Source: Bacteroides intestinalis
GTDB taxonomy: Bacteria > Bacteroidota > Bacteroidia > Bacteroidales > Bacteroidaceae
DNA: 64,000 bases
Direction of reading: 5' to 3'
Assembly: GCF_902364365.1 (NCBI RefSeq)
Contig: NZ_CABJDN010000009.1
Location: forward strand, 248,001-312,000
Shown here: one piece after another, positions 35,628 through 44,311 of the stretch
How the letters are laid out: each line of letters starts with the position of its first letter
Numbering within the stretch: position 1 is the stretch's first letter
The notes under the pieces: generated by a model
Database searches by the model: none
Seen by the model: only the letters and a program-made list of their open reading frames with translations
Told to the model about the DNA's origin: nothing
Made by a program: the position numbers and the translations under genes

Positions 35628-35832
35628 GACTAATCCGATGCAGAAAACGAAATGACGGTATGCTGACAGCGTGCAGCGAACTATCATTATCCGATAAGCT
35701 TCTCTGATTTCATGCAGATTGGAGACTTTGTCGCCTTCAGTCCTTTTATACAGTCTCAGAGTGCTTCTCCAGTCTTTTATAGATATTCTTTATATCGCAC
35801 ATCGGCAGTTCTTATCTGAGAGATTTTGTATG

Positions 35833-35840
35833 CAAAGATA
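35833..35840 (-). promoter_or_regulatory. Leftward promoter box in leader (TATCTTTG)
   Basis: CTTG-N18-TATCTTTG on the minus strand, within the gene-free leader 35628-36066. Its surroundings closely resemble the leader at 34333. Confidence 0.45.
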
Positions 35841-35985
35841 CAGCTTTAGAATGGTCGTCAAGTAACGCTGCGCTAACAGTTCCCGGATACTTGTGGCAGC
35901 CTTCCGCATATCGAAGATTTGGGTATTCCACTTCATTCCATTCACTGTTTACTTGCCTTATCCATCCTTTCCTTGCTGTCAATTT

Positions 35986-36037
35986 CGCATAAAAATCATT
36001 CCTGACAAGAAGCCGAAAGAGCTTCAAGTAAAGGGAA
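35986..36037 (+). promoter_or_regulatory. Conserved structured leader element, copy before 36067
   Basis: UUCC faces GGAA and the inner hairpin is GAAGC...GCUUC. It is nearly identical to the copy at 34555-34608. Confidence 0.6.
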
Positions 36038-36066
36038 TAAAGTTTAATCATTTAAATTTCAAAATT

Positions 36067-36552
36067 ATGCACAGCCGAATTTTTCAGATTTCTAAAATGT
36101 GGATAGAAAAAGAAAACTATCTGAATGAAGACACTCTCCATCAAGGAGATGGCAGTTTCTATGACTATTGTGCGGAGATAGATGACGAAGAACGTAAGGA
36201 GGATATTCGTTATTTGGTCAATACTGCTCTACCAAAAGATATGTTCGAACTTGTAGGTGATGACACCATACGCTACATTGGTGGTGTGGAACAATGGAAA
36301 GAGAACTTTGTGACTAACATCCGTAAGAAAGCTGAAGCTATTACGACGGAAAATATGTTGGAGTTTGTAGGCCCTGTTTATCAACTTGAAAAGGCATTGG
36401 AAAATCCATTGGATATTGCGTATCATTTCTATTTGGACGGAGAGGGATACCAGTCATTTGCCGAAAAATCTTTTGCATTTATGGAGTTTGTCTGTACGCT
36501 TGAACCGGGAACGATACTCTATATCGGAGGAGTCATCGACTATCACTTCTGA
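36067..36552 (+). CDS. Hypothetical protein (161 aa)
   Basis: The start at 36067 (MHSRIFQISKMWIEKENYLN) directly follows the leader element; an upstream in-frame ATG lies inside the leader and is unlikely. The product is an acidic 161-residue protein with the segment VNTALPKDMFELVGDDTIRY. I do not recognise a family with confidence. It is a single-gene cassette ended by a strong terminator. Confidence 0.6.
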   Translation: MHSRIFQISKMWIEKENYLNEDTLHQGDGSFYDYCAEIDDEERKEDIRYLVNTALPKDMFELVGDDTIRYIGGVEQWKENFVTNIRKKAEAITTENMLEFVGPVYQLEKALENPLDIAYHFYLDGEGYQSFAEKSFAFMEFVCTLEPGTILYIGGVIDYHF

Positions 36553-36575
36553 TACTCCATATAATTTTTTTAAAG

Positions 36576-36600
36576 CCACCCGCAACTCAAGCGGGTGGTT
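36576..36600 (+). terminator. Terminator after 36067 gene
   Basis: CCACCCGC (36576-36583) pairs perfectly with GCGGGTGG (36591-36598). Confidence 0.7.
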
Positions 36601-36756
36601 ATCATCTTCCTATATAACAGTCCGGTTACTTTTATAGACCATGTTCTGCCGAACCTCTGTTACCAATTCACAGCCTCTTTTACCGATTCTATATTACCTG
36701 TTCTAATTGTATTACATTCTCACAGTCCCGACATGCACCATTGTTTGTTTCGTGCG

Positions 36757-36764
36757 CAAAGGTA
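36757..36764 (-). promoter_or_regulatory. Leftward promoter box in leader (TACCTTTG)
   Basis: CTTG-N17-TACCTTTG on the minus strand in the gene-free leader 36553-36983. Confidence 0.45.
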
Positions 36765-36904
36765 CGGTGGCAAACGATGTTCAAGTACCGCTGTTGCTAC
36801 CTGAAATGAAATTTGACGTAACCTTCCGCAATCACAGATTCCGGTATTCATAAAATTTCATTCCGGTTACTTGCTCATAGTTCTTGCATCCACCGTTGAA
36901 AATG

Positions 36905-36955
36905 CACATGAAACAACCTCTTGGGTAAAGTCGGAAGGCTTCAAGAAGAGGGAAA
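36905..36955 (+). promoter_or_regulatory. Conserved structured leader element, copy before 36984
   Basis: The outer helix is changed but still pairs: CCUCUU (36917-36922) with AAGAGG (36946-36951). The inner hairpin is AAGUC...GGCUU. This compensatory change supports a folded RNA. Confidence 0.65.
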
Positions 36956-36983
36956 TAAAAAACAACTTAAAAAAATAAATGCA

Positions 36984-37178
36984 ATGAGAACTAAAACACT
37001 CTACAGATGCGATGCACAGAAAATAGACATCAGTCGTTTCCCTAACTTTCACATAACAGGAAGTATAACCGGAATGAAGAAACTCTATTATGGCAAGAAT
37101 GCTCTATTGGTACGTTGCGGAAGCTGGATTTACAACGTGTCAAGTGAACCCGAAGTTTATTATAATATAGCACATTAG
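36984..37178 (+). CDS. Hypothetical protein (64 aa)
   Basis: The ATG at 36984 lies 29 nt after the conserved leader element; an earlier ATG at 36921 would fall inside it. The 64-residue product (MRTKTLYRCDAQKIDISRF) is beta-rich and unrecognised. It is the first gene of a three-gene group ending at 37849. Confidence 0.55.
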   Translation: MRTKTLYRCDAQKIDISRFPNFHITGSITGMKKLYYGKNALLVRCGSWIYNVSSEPEVYYNIAH

Positions 37179-37182
37179 TAGT

Positions 37183-37467
37183 ATGAAAAAAGGTTATAAA
37201 AAAGATTTTCAGAGTTGGAAAGGTATAGTAACTCTAAAATTACTTTGCTGCAATATAGCAGCAGGTCGTTTTGATTGGAAGAAATATTGTACGCCACAGC
37301 CTTATTGTGGTCAGGAGATTTGCGTTATACCGCTACATTGTTCTTATGGACAGATAGGCTACACTGTGTATTTCCCTTATTCTGATATGCCGGAAGTGGA
37401 ATACGATTGGGAAATGAACAAATTAACTATTGACAAAGAGAATTGGGAGAATTATTTACAGAATTAA
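37183..37467 (+). CDS. Hypothetical protein (94 aa)
   Basis: A 94-residue protein with several cysteines (LKLLCCNIAAGRFD, CTPQPYCGQEICVIPLHC) and a beta-rich end. No family is recognised. It starts 4 bp after the preceding stop and 10 bp before the next start, so the three genes form an operon. Confidence 0.6.
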   Translation: MKKGYKKDFQSWKGIVTLKLLCCNIAAGRFDWKKYCTPQPYCGQEICVIPLHCSYGQIGYTVYFPYSDMPEVEYDWEMNKLTIDKENWENYLQN

Positions 37468-37477
37468 TATTAAAAAT

Positions 37478-37849
37478 ATGGCACAGAATTTTTATACCAA
37501 ATGGCAGAACGCAATCCTTGCAGATGCAGGAGTCTATGTTTCAAAAAAATACCGCAGTTTCCAAACGGCCTTAGTACGTGAGATTTCCAAGTACGCAACA
37601 GCCGTTGGCGCAAAAGTAACATTCAACTTAAAGGGGCATTATAATACCTCTTGTTTCATAGAACGTAACGGTAAATTCGTTTACATCAGTCACTCTTCCG
37701 GTTTGTCCCGAATGGGTAGCGGTGTAAAAATAGAACTCGATTCTTTCTTAATCCGGACAGCCCAACACGCGAAAGATTACAGAGGGGGACATAATCAGTA
37801 TTGCGATATAACAAATTTACAGTCTATGATAGATAATTTGTTAGAGTAA
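37478..37849 (+). CDS. Hypothetical protein (123 aa)
   Basis: The start at 37478 (MAQNFYTKWQNAILADAGVY) is preferred over an internal frame start at 37430, which overlaps the previous gene. The 123-residue basic product is unrecognised. A strong terminator follows, after which the large leftward operon converges. Confidence 0.6.
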   Translation: MAQNFYTKWQNAILADAGVYVSKKYRSFQTALVREISKYATAVGAKVTFNLKGHYNTSCFIERNGKFVYISHSSGLSRMGSGVKIELDSFLIRTAQHAKDYRGGHNQYCDITNLQSMIDNLLE

Positions 37850-37872
37850 TAAAATAAATTCAAGAAAAGGTA

Positions 37873-37898
37873 CGGAGCAAACAGCTCCGCATCTTTTT
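37873..37898. terminator. Terminator between converging operons
   Basis: CGGAGC (37873-37878) pairs with GCTCCG (37884-37889), then a run of T's. Confidence 0.7.
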
Positions 37899-37903
37899 CC
37901 GTT

Positions 37904-39586
37904 TTATCGGCGCATTCCGCCGCTGTACTCTGCTTCTTGTAACTCTTCCCGGTATTCCTCCATATTATTCAGCTTTTCGTTCACGGTTTGCAGGTTGGCA
38001 TCCAACGAAGCATTATGGTCGTATGGGAAACGATGTTGTGCGACAAGTCCCGCATTAGTAACCGGCCCGATATCTATCATGTCGGATTCTTTATTATAGC
38101 TGACATACAGCACATCACCATTCGGCATTTCAAATGCAGGAATCTTTTGTTGTGTCATGATAGCGAATTGTTCCGCAGCCATCTCCTTGGCTACCCCTTT
38201 TAATGTATCTCCAGCATGTTCGATACCATAACGCCTGATATGGTCGCGTACTTCCTTTTCCGTGAATTTCAGCATCACTTCATAAGTTCCCCCGACACTC
38301 CCATTGTACACCACAGCAAAATCCTTGTCCTCAATCAAAAGATTGTCTCCTCGGTTCTGTATGGGAGAAGAATAAGTATATTCTTCGTTAATGCCGTTAC
38401 CGTCATAATACTCCTTGGCGAGAGTCAGCAGTCCTTCGTAGTCCCCCTTATCCTTGAATGCGTCCAACCGCATCGTGTCATCGGTAAGCTGAAGATAGGC
38501 CACGGAAGAATAATACACTTTTTCTTTCGGTGCTACTGTTTGCTCTTCATCAATGTTCTGCTCCAATTCCAGTGCAATCTTATCCACCTTTTGGGTAATC
38601 AGAGAAGCCGCTCTTTTCACATCCAACAGAGTTGTCTTGATGAATTGTGGCGATTCCTTCAATTCGTCGAGCCATCCTTTGAGGTAGGCACAACTGTCCT
38701 CTTTTATATGTTTCGTCATGCCGTAACGTTGGGCAACCAATGCGCTGCCTAACTCGGCTACCAATTCTTCGCGCGCATACTCTGCCGAGCCGAAAGTTGT
38801 CGGCTTGATACGGTCGAGAACTCCTTCCGCACCGGTCGAGTGTGTCATCTCATGGAATAGTGTTCCATAGAACGCCTCTCCAGATTTGAACTGTTCCTTT
38901 TCCGGCACAACGATTTCATTTCTCGATATAGAGTAGTAAGCGTTATCCTGATGCTGTGGTTTGATCGGACAAATCCACAGATTGTCCTTTATCAGCGCAT
39001 CGACGGGAGCGAAGCTGAAATACTCTCCGTTCTCAATCTTCGGTAGCGAATACTCCTTTTCGAGTTTTTGCCACAGCTCCGGTCTTGCCTCCTGCAAGTT
39101 GGTCTGTGCCACGTTAAAGACTCGGAATACCTGCATCTTAGGATAAACATTGTATTCCTTCTTCTCGTTATCAGATAGTTTTTTGTAGTCATCATACTTA
39201 ATCTTCTCACCAGAATCCTTGTGTATGCAGGTGAATGTAGTCAGCATGATTGGGAATGATTTCTCTCCACGAAGTACAGAAACACGAGGTTTCTCCTGAT
39301 TGTCCTTATCGGATTTGTTGAGCCGTTGTACACACTCAAAAGTGCAGAAGCGCGGAATCTTGTAACCTTCCTTTTCACAATGTATAAGCAACATAATGGC
39401 ATTCATGCCATTATACTCGCGTCCGGAAAGATTGCAGGGCCATTGTAACGCTTCTTCTGTGAACCATGGCTTTCTCCAATCCTTACGGATACTCTCGATT
39501 TTCTCAATCATCATTTCAGCGAAGAGGTCTAATGCTTTATCTTCGCTGTTCGGCCCGTCCGTGTGCTGTTTTTTATATCCGGCCAT
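37904..39586 (-). CDS. ArdC-type antirestriction protein with zincin-like domain
   Basis: A 560-residue protein, last in the leftward operon. Residues about 15-180 form the ArdC N-terminal ssDNA-binding domain (PWFTEEALQWPCNLSGREYNG). Residues about 185-330 form a zincin-like metallopeptidase of the polyvalent-protein type, with HEMTHSTG at 245-252 as the zinc site. The C terminus is of unknown type. ArdC proteins bind incoming ssDNA and protect it from restriction. The 5-bp gap to the OB-fold gene supports joint action on transferred ssDNA. Confidence 0.85.
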   Translation of the reverse strand: MAGYKKQHTDGPNSEDKALDLFAEMMIEKIESIRKDWRKPWFTEEALQWPCNLSGREYNGMNAIMLLIHCEKEGYKIPRFCTFECVQRLNKSDKDNQEKPRVSVLRGEKSFPIMLTTFTCIHKDSGEKIKYDDYKKLSDNEKKEYNVYPKMQVFRVFNVAQTNLQEARPELWQKLEKEYSLPKIENGEYFSFAPVDALIKDNLWICPIKPQHQDNAYYSISRNEIVVPEKEQFKSGEAFYGTLFHEMTHSTGAEGVLDRIKPTTFGSAEYAREELVAELGSALVAQRYGMTKHIKEDSCAYLKGWLDELKESPQFIKTTLLDVKRAASLITQKVDKIALELEQNIDEEQTVAPKEKVYYSSVAYLQLTDDTMRLDAFKDKGDYEGLLTLAKEYYDGNGINEEYTYSSPIQNRGDNLLIEDKDFAVVYNGSVGGTYEVMLKFTEKEVRDHIRRYGIEHAGDTLKGVAKEMAAEQFAIMTQQKIPAFEMPNGDVLYVSYNKESDMIDIGPVTNAGLVAQHRFPYDHNASLDANLQTVNEKLNNMEEYREELQEAEYSGGMRR

Positions 39587-39591
39587 ATCCT

Positions 39592-40203
39592 TTACTGATT
39601 GGAATTAGACGAATCTGCTACATACTGTACAAGTTCTTCCACCTTGCATGAAACATTCAGCTTTCCGTTATATGCCGAAAGGGATATTTCACCTTTGGCA
39701 TCCACTCGCACGCCCGGCTGTAACCATGCTTCGCGTTCTTTGCCAAAACAGAAAAAACGTACCCATTGGTATTCAAAGCCATCCTCTACTTTCTCCGTAC
39801 TGAATGCCGAAAACATTGTGTAAGGCTGGTCTTTCTTATCCCTTTTTTCCTCGATATGCTGCCCGACCTTACCTCGAAATACTAATTCGCCCTTGACCGT
39901 ATCTTTCGCATCTGCCGTAGCTGTACGAATTTCGTTAATAAAAAGATTGAAATAAAGTTTGTCACCACGGTGTTTGAGATACATTGTCCCCGAAACCTCG
40001 ATGCGGGAACCATTTCGATATTTGGAAACCTCCTTTCCGGCAGTATCTTTGCTGACATCCACCTCAATAGGCATAGTCTTCCCGTCAGTGTCAGGGATCA
40101 TTACTCGAAGAGGAAAAACCAGGAACGTTTTCCCTTCCTTATTGGTGCGTATCGACGCATCACGTCCGATAACGCCACATACCGTAACATTACATTTTAT
40201 CAT
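39592..40203 (-). CDS. Tandem OB-fold ssDNA-binding-like protein
   Basis: A 203-residue protein that appears to contain two OB-like repeats. Residues 1-95 start NVTVCGVIGRDASIRTNKEG and end SGTMYLKHRGDKLYFNLF. Residues 105-195 start GELVFRGKVGQHIEEKRDK and end DAKGEISLSAYNGKLNVSC. Each looks like an SSB core. It probably binds ssDNA beside the ArdC-type protein. The family is not named with certainty. Confidence 0.7.
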   Translation of the reverse strand: MIKCNVTVCGVIGRDASIRTNKEGKTFLVFPLRVMIPDTDGKTMPIEVDVSKDTAGKEVSKYRNGSRIEVSGTMYLKHRGDKLYFNLFINEIRTATADAKDTVKGELVFRGKVGQHIEEKRDKKDQPYTMFSAFSTEKVEDGFEYQWVRFFCFGKEREAWLQPGVRVDAKGEISLSAYNGKLNVSCKVEELVQYVADSSNSNQ

Positions 40204-40285
40204 TTCTATTGTCTTTTAATGTGATACATAATCACCCGACAACTGTGTTGCCATGATTTGTTGTTGAACTGCTAAATCATTGCTC

Positions 40286-40462
40286 TTAATCGGGTGCTCG
40301 TATCATTGCCCAGATCAGCCATCCGGCAAGGAACAGTTGAACGCTCACGATAATGAGCGTTGCTACCCAGCCGAAGAGTTGGTAGCAGAGCAGGACATAC
40401 AAGGCAAGGTAGGACAGTCCGAACAGACATCTGCATAGCTGTATCATCACGCATTTTACCAT
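40286..40462 (-). CDS. Small two-helix membrane protein (58 aa)
   Basis: A 58-residue frame beginning MVKCVMIQLCRCLFG with two hydrophobic segments (LSYLALYVLLCYQLFGW and VATLIIVSVQLFLAGWLIW). It lies in the operon between the wall hydrolase (12 bp upstream) and the OB-fold gene, filling what would otherwise be an unusual gap. Being just under 60 codons, it is easily overlooked. A holin-like or accessory role next to the wall hydrolase is possible, but this is inference. Confidence 0.65.
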   Translation of the reverse strand: MVKCVMIQLCRCLFGLSYLALYVLLCYQLFGWVATLIIVSVQLFLAGWLIWAMIRAPD

Positions 40463-40474
40463 ATCGCCACGCTT

Positions 40475-42031
40475 CTATCTTTTTAGGTTCTCTGTCTGTC
40501 CCTGCTGTTGGGACATCCCTTGTTCAAAATTCTGTGAAGCCGCTTCCGAGAGGATAACCGTATTCAGCATACCGGTTACACGTATCCTTTTGGCTTCTTC
40601 TGTGAGAGTATTGTTATTCAGTGTTGCCGACAGACGGCTTAACTCCGCAGTAGTCAACTCACGTGACATGCGCAGTTCTCCATTGTTCACTCGCAGAATA
40701 GCCTTTCCATTTTCACTGATTGCCAGTTCGCAGTTTTTCATGCCCGGTAATAATGATTTCAGATTGATGCGTCCACTATCCATTTGTTTGGATATGGCAG
40801 TCTTTTGCTCCTCCTCGTTCTTGTTGTCGATTTGTACGGCCAATAGCATAAGGGAACTAAAGGCTGTCATCGCCATCTCTACTATAGGGTCATTGCATCC
40901 TGACATTCCCACACCGCTATCCTCTGACGAAAGCAACTTCTTCATCCATCCGTCGGGCGAAAGGTTTTTGCCGGCGGCATTCTCTTCTGTTCCTTTATAT
41001 CGGGTGAGCAGGCTGTTCCCGTTGTACAACACTTCCAATTTGATATTACCTTTCTGTGCGATTTCAGTCAGATAAGCCGCAGGGTCGATGTCACGCTTTG
41101 TTCCGTCTGCATAGAAGTTTGTCACGCCGAAATGTAGATGTTCGCCCGTTGTACGTGTACCTGTGTTGCCCGATGTGCCGAGCTTCCCACCGGCTTGTAC
41201 TACATCACCGACCTTTACAGTAACCTCCTTAAGGTGCATATAAGTACATTGTACCTTGCTGCCATCCGTTCTGGTATATTCCACAGTCAGCGATTTTCCA
41301 CCGGGCGTGTTCTTATTCTGATTCACAGCCACCACCTTCCCGTTGTTCTCAGTAGCCAGTACCGCATCGCCATTGCAACGGATATCAATTCCCTTGTGCA
41401 TCTGTTGTTTCGTGTTGTCCATCGGATCTTGCCGCATACCGAAAGGCGAGGTAACAAAAAGAAACTCTTCACGCTCTACCGGGAATGAGTACTTCGCACC
41501 ATACTCTGAATTTTCAGACGTTCGGAGAGGATTATGTTCCGTACCGAACCGCTTACCCTGTGTCTCCATTTCCTGCATCACCAGTTTGTCATACTGCTGT
41601 AAGCCATTTTGCTCTATAATCCGTTGCAGACTCTCGGCATATTCTCCGCCTGTGGCATAACCGGCCTGTTCGATATTTTGTGTCCAACCCTTGTAATCGT
41701 CGGGCGAAAGTGCAAAACATTGGGCATAGCGGCTGTTTTCTTTTAAAAAACGGGAGTGGTGTTCGTATGAATCACCCACACTGTCATAACTGCAAAACTT
41801 CTCATTCGGCTTATCGTCAGTATATATACCATACCTTCCTCCTTCGGCAATCCATGCAGGCGTAGCCTTGATGCCAAAATGATTGTTCTCGTTTTGCGCC
41901 AAACGGCTTTGCCCGTTGGAACTTTCCAGTATGCCTTGTGCCAACGTCACGGATGCGGGGATTCCGTACCGGCGCATCTGCTCCATAGCATACTCTGCAT
42001 ATTTCATTGCGTATTGTTGGTTCTTGCTCAT
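40475..42031 (-). CDS. Bifunctional cell-wall hydrolase: glucosaminidase plus M23 peptidase
   Basis: The 518-residue protein has two catalytic domains. Residues about 10-155 are a GH73 glucosaminidase (TLAQGILESSNGQSRLA, catalytic Glu36). Residues about 190-310 are an M23 LytM-type peptidase with all metal ligands, His212, Asp216, His266, His298 and His300 (HKGID, YMHL, GEHLHFG). It cleaves both glycan and peptide bonds of peptidoglycan, locally opening the wall for the transfer apparatus. There is no signal peptide, so export must be by another route. The C-terminal 200 residues are unknown. Confidence 0.88.
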   Translation of the reverse strand: MSKNQQYAMKYAEYAMEQMRRYGIPASVTLAQGILESSNGQSRLAQNENNHFGIKATPAWIAEGGRYGIYTDDKPNEKFCSYDSVGDSYEHHSRFLKENSRYAQCFALSPDDYKGWTQNIEQAGYATGGEYAESLQRIIEQNGLQQYDKLVMQEMETQGKRFGTEHNPLRTSENSEYGAKYSFPVEREEFLFVTSPFGMRQDPMDNTKQQMHKGIDIRCNGDAVLATENNGKVVAVNQNKNTPGGKSLTVEYTRTDGSKVQCTYMHLKEVTVKVGDVVQAGGKLGTSGNTGTRTTGEHLHFGVTNFYADGTKRDIDPAAYLTEIAQKGNIKLEVLYNGNSLLTRYKGTEENAAGKNLSPDGWMKKLLSSEDSGVGMSGCNDPIVEMAMTAFSSLMLLAVQIDNKNEEEQKTAISKQMDSGRINLKSLLPGMKNCELAISENGKAILRVNNGELRMSRELTTAELSRLSATLNNNTLTEEAKRIRVTGMLNTVILSEAASQNFEQGMSQQQGQTENLKR

Positions 42032-42042
42032 TTCCTTACTCC

Positions 42043-44292
42043 TTATCTATGAAAACCTCTGTGTGTTTCTTGTTCCTCCATGTCACTTATAGCAACCCGT
42101 GCCCCGGCACGGACGAGCTTAGACAGATAGTTGTCGAGCTGCTCCGTTGAAAATTCCGTTGAAGCCGTAATGTCCCCTTCCGGATACTCTTTTAGGGTTA
42201 TGCCCAATATCTTTGCACCCTGTACCGCATCTTCGTTATAGAGCCGATAACCATCTTTCGTGCGAAGCAGTTGCAAGGCATCGGGATGATTCGCTTTAAG
42301 TTTGTCCCACAACTGCCGTTCCGGTGAAATACCCTTGTTGTCTGATTCCGTCCGTTCCTGCGCTACCGTTTCTATCGGCCACAACTCTGCTTCTTTCTGT
42401 TGTTTCTCTCCGGTGTGTGCCTCCTGCGATTGTCCTTTTTGTAGTACGTCTGCGAATAAGGTAGCTGCCAAATGACGTTTGTAGCTGTCACGCTCTTCCG
42501 CTATCCACATCCGCTGCCACTGTTGCGGAGTGACACTTCGGGCAGGCTGTTTCTGCCCATCAATAGTTGCGACGCATTGTATGCCGTCTTGTTTGGTTTT
42601 GAAAACCGAAACACGCTGGATACGGTTCAAGTCTATTTCCGGCATTTCGCTGCTGAACAAATCCACCTTCAGGTCAGGTTTGACCTCGGCCAGCGCATAA
42701 TACTTGTGCGCCAGTTCCATCCGAACCTTACCGATGTTATCCATTGCTTGCTTGAGTGTTGAAAAGAAGCGGTTTATATCTTCTTTATCAGGATAGATGC
42801 TATATCCGCTCTTATTTTCGGGTTTGATATAAAGTGCCCATCGTTTCTTATCATCTTGAATCATCTCTACGTGGTCAAATCCGATCTCATTCGCCTGTTT
42901 GACCGCTGACGCCACGTCCAGTGTGGAGAGCTTCTCCATTGCCCAATTCTTCAGCCGGGCCAGCATAATTATCTTCTCGGCAAAATAACTGTCATCGGGT
43001 CGATAACCTAATGCACCATCCGTATTGTAGAAGCGTACCTGCTCGATTCCATCTTTCTGCAACGCTCGCATGATACGTCCCTTGTTCATTCCCGGTATCT
43101 CGTTATCTGCCTCTGTAGAAGCCCCTGCTGGAAGAATTACATCTGCGGTTTTTGCCTGTGGGTCAATAACAAGCACAATTTTTTTCGTTTCTTTATCCGG
43201 ATGCTGCCGAATCTCGTTCGACACAAAATAATGTTTGGGCATTTGCTCCTGCATGGTTGAAGTGTCTCGCCGGTTGCGCATGGTGGCGTATTCGATTTTC
43301 TCGCCCCGTTCCGCTTTATTGATTACTTCGATGGCATTGTTTACGTCACTTTCGAGAGCGTCCATCAAGTTCGGGTTCTCTTTTAGCTCCCGGCACCAGT
43401 ATTCCACTGTCTTCAGACTTTCTTCAGACAACCGTGCTGGCAACCCCAGTTCCAACATTTTAATCCCTGAAGCCAGTTCCACTACCAACCGTTCCTGTCT
43501 GACAGCATCCTCCGAAGGAGCCACACCGTTCTTCATCACCATACCTTCACGCGCTAATCGTTGTTGGTGTCCGGTAGCACTCACGATTTGCCGCAAGGCT
43601 TCCTGTATATAGTCGTGATAATGTCTGAACTCTCTTTGTCGCGGCATATAGACCGCATCCTTATCTGTTTCGTAGTGGGGTACACCGCTTCCATCCAAAC
43701 GAACAGGCACAAGGTTGTCTCGCATCCTCAGTAGGAAGTCGTTGAATTGAATATGCAACCGTCGGTTGTCAGCTTCCGTATATCCTCTTTCCACTGCACT
43801 TCCATACCGCCGCAACGTCGTTTCGTATCGCTCCTTATCCACGTAGGGTAGTGTCGTCTGGTCAATGTTGAACAAAGTGCGAATTTCACGGTTATGTACA
43901 CCTTTATATAATTTTTGTTCCTCTTCATACAGTTTCATGTAGTCATCACGACTGATAACCTGTTCTGGATTATTGCGGTGAACGTACTTGTTCCAATTAT
44001 AAAACAAAAATGGAACGCCTTGCTCATTCTCACGCACCGAGGCTCCTTGTGCCTTGGCATCGCTGAATAGCGTGAACTGGTTGGTTTTGCATCCATTTTT
44101 ATCAGAATGCAGCGTCATGAATAGTGCATTGAATGCGCTGACAGAAACACCCTTTGGATAGAAGCGCGGGTATCCCTTTCCTGATGCGTTGAGCCAGTGT
44201 CCACCGGCATTCGAGGCTTCACTCAAAGCCGTAGAAAGCAAGGTGATTTGTTTTTCCTCGGCTTTCTTTTCGATTTGCGATTTTTCTTTCAT
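42043..44292 (-). CDS. Polyvalent protein with ArdC-like N terminus and MutS-I-like C terminus
   Basis: A 749-residue protein. Residues about 10-150 resemble the ArdC ssDNA-binding domain (VPFLFYNWNKYVHRNN, HNREIRTLFNIDQTTLP). Near residues 665-705 the segment DALQLLRTKDGYRLYNEDA followed by LGITL matches the MutS domain-I type found in other polyvalent proteins of conjugative elements. The middle 500 residues are not recognised. It probably travels with or meets the entering DNA. Neighbours are 11-19 bp away on both sides. Confidence 0.7.
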   Translation of the reverse strand: MKEKSQIEKKAEEKQITLLSTALSEASNAGGHWLNASGKGYPRFYPKGVSVSAFNALFMTLHSDKNGCKTNQFTLFSDAKAQGASVRENEQGVPFLFYNWNKYVHRNNPEQVISRDDYMKLYEEEQKLYKGVHNREIRTLFNIDQTTLPYVDKERYETTLRRYGSAVERGYTEADNRRLHIQFNDFLLRMRDNLVPVRLDGSGVPHYETDKDAVYMPRQREFRHYHDYIQEALRQIVSATGHQQRLAREGMVMKNGVAPSEDAVRQERLVVELASGIKMLELGLPARLSEESLKTVEYWCRELKENPNLMDALESDVNNAIEVINKAERGEKIEYATMRNRRDTSTMQEQMPKHYFVSNEIRQHPDKETKKIVLVIDPQAKTADVILPAGASTEADNEIPGMNKGRIMRALQKDGIEQVRFYNTDGALGYRPDDSYFAEKIIMLARLKNWAMEKLSTLDVASAVKQANEIGFDHVEMIQDDKKRWALYIKPENKSGYSIYPDKEDINRFFSTLKQAMDNIGKVRMELAHKYYALAEVKPDLKVDLFSSEMPEIDLNRIQRVSVFKTKQDGIQCVATIDGQKQPARSVTPQQWQRMWIAEERDSYKRHLAATLFADVLQKGQSQEAHTGEKQQKEAELWPIETVAQERTESDNKGISPERQLWDKLKANHPDALQLLRTKDGYRLYNEDAVQGAKILGITLKEYPEGDITASTEFSTEQLDNYLSKLVRAGARVAISDMEEQETHRGFHR

Positions 44293-44311
44293 CGTTTATT
44301 TGATTATAGGA

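Noticed and set aside
40272..40454. 60-codon frame over the small membrane protein gene
   Set aside because: The alternative frame on the same strand gives a clear two-helix membrane protein that fits the operon spacing.
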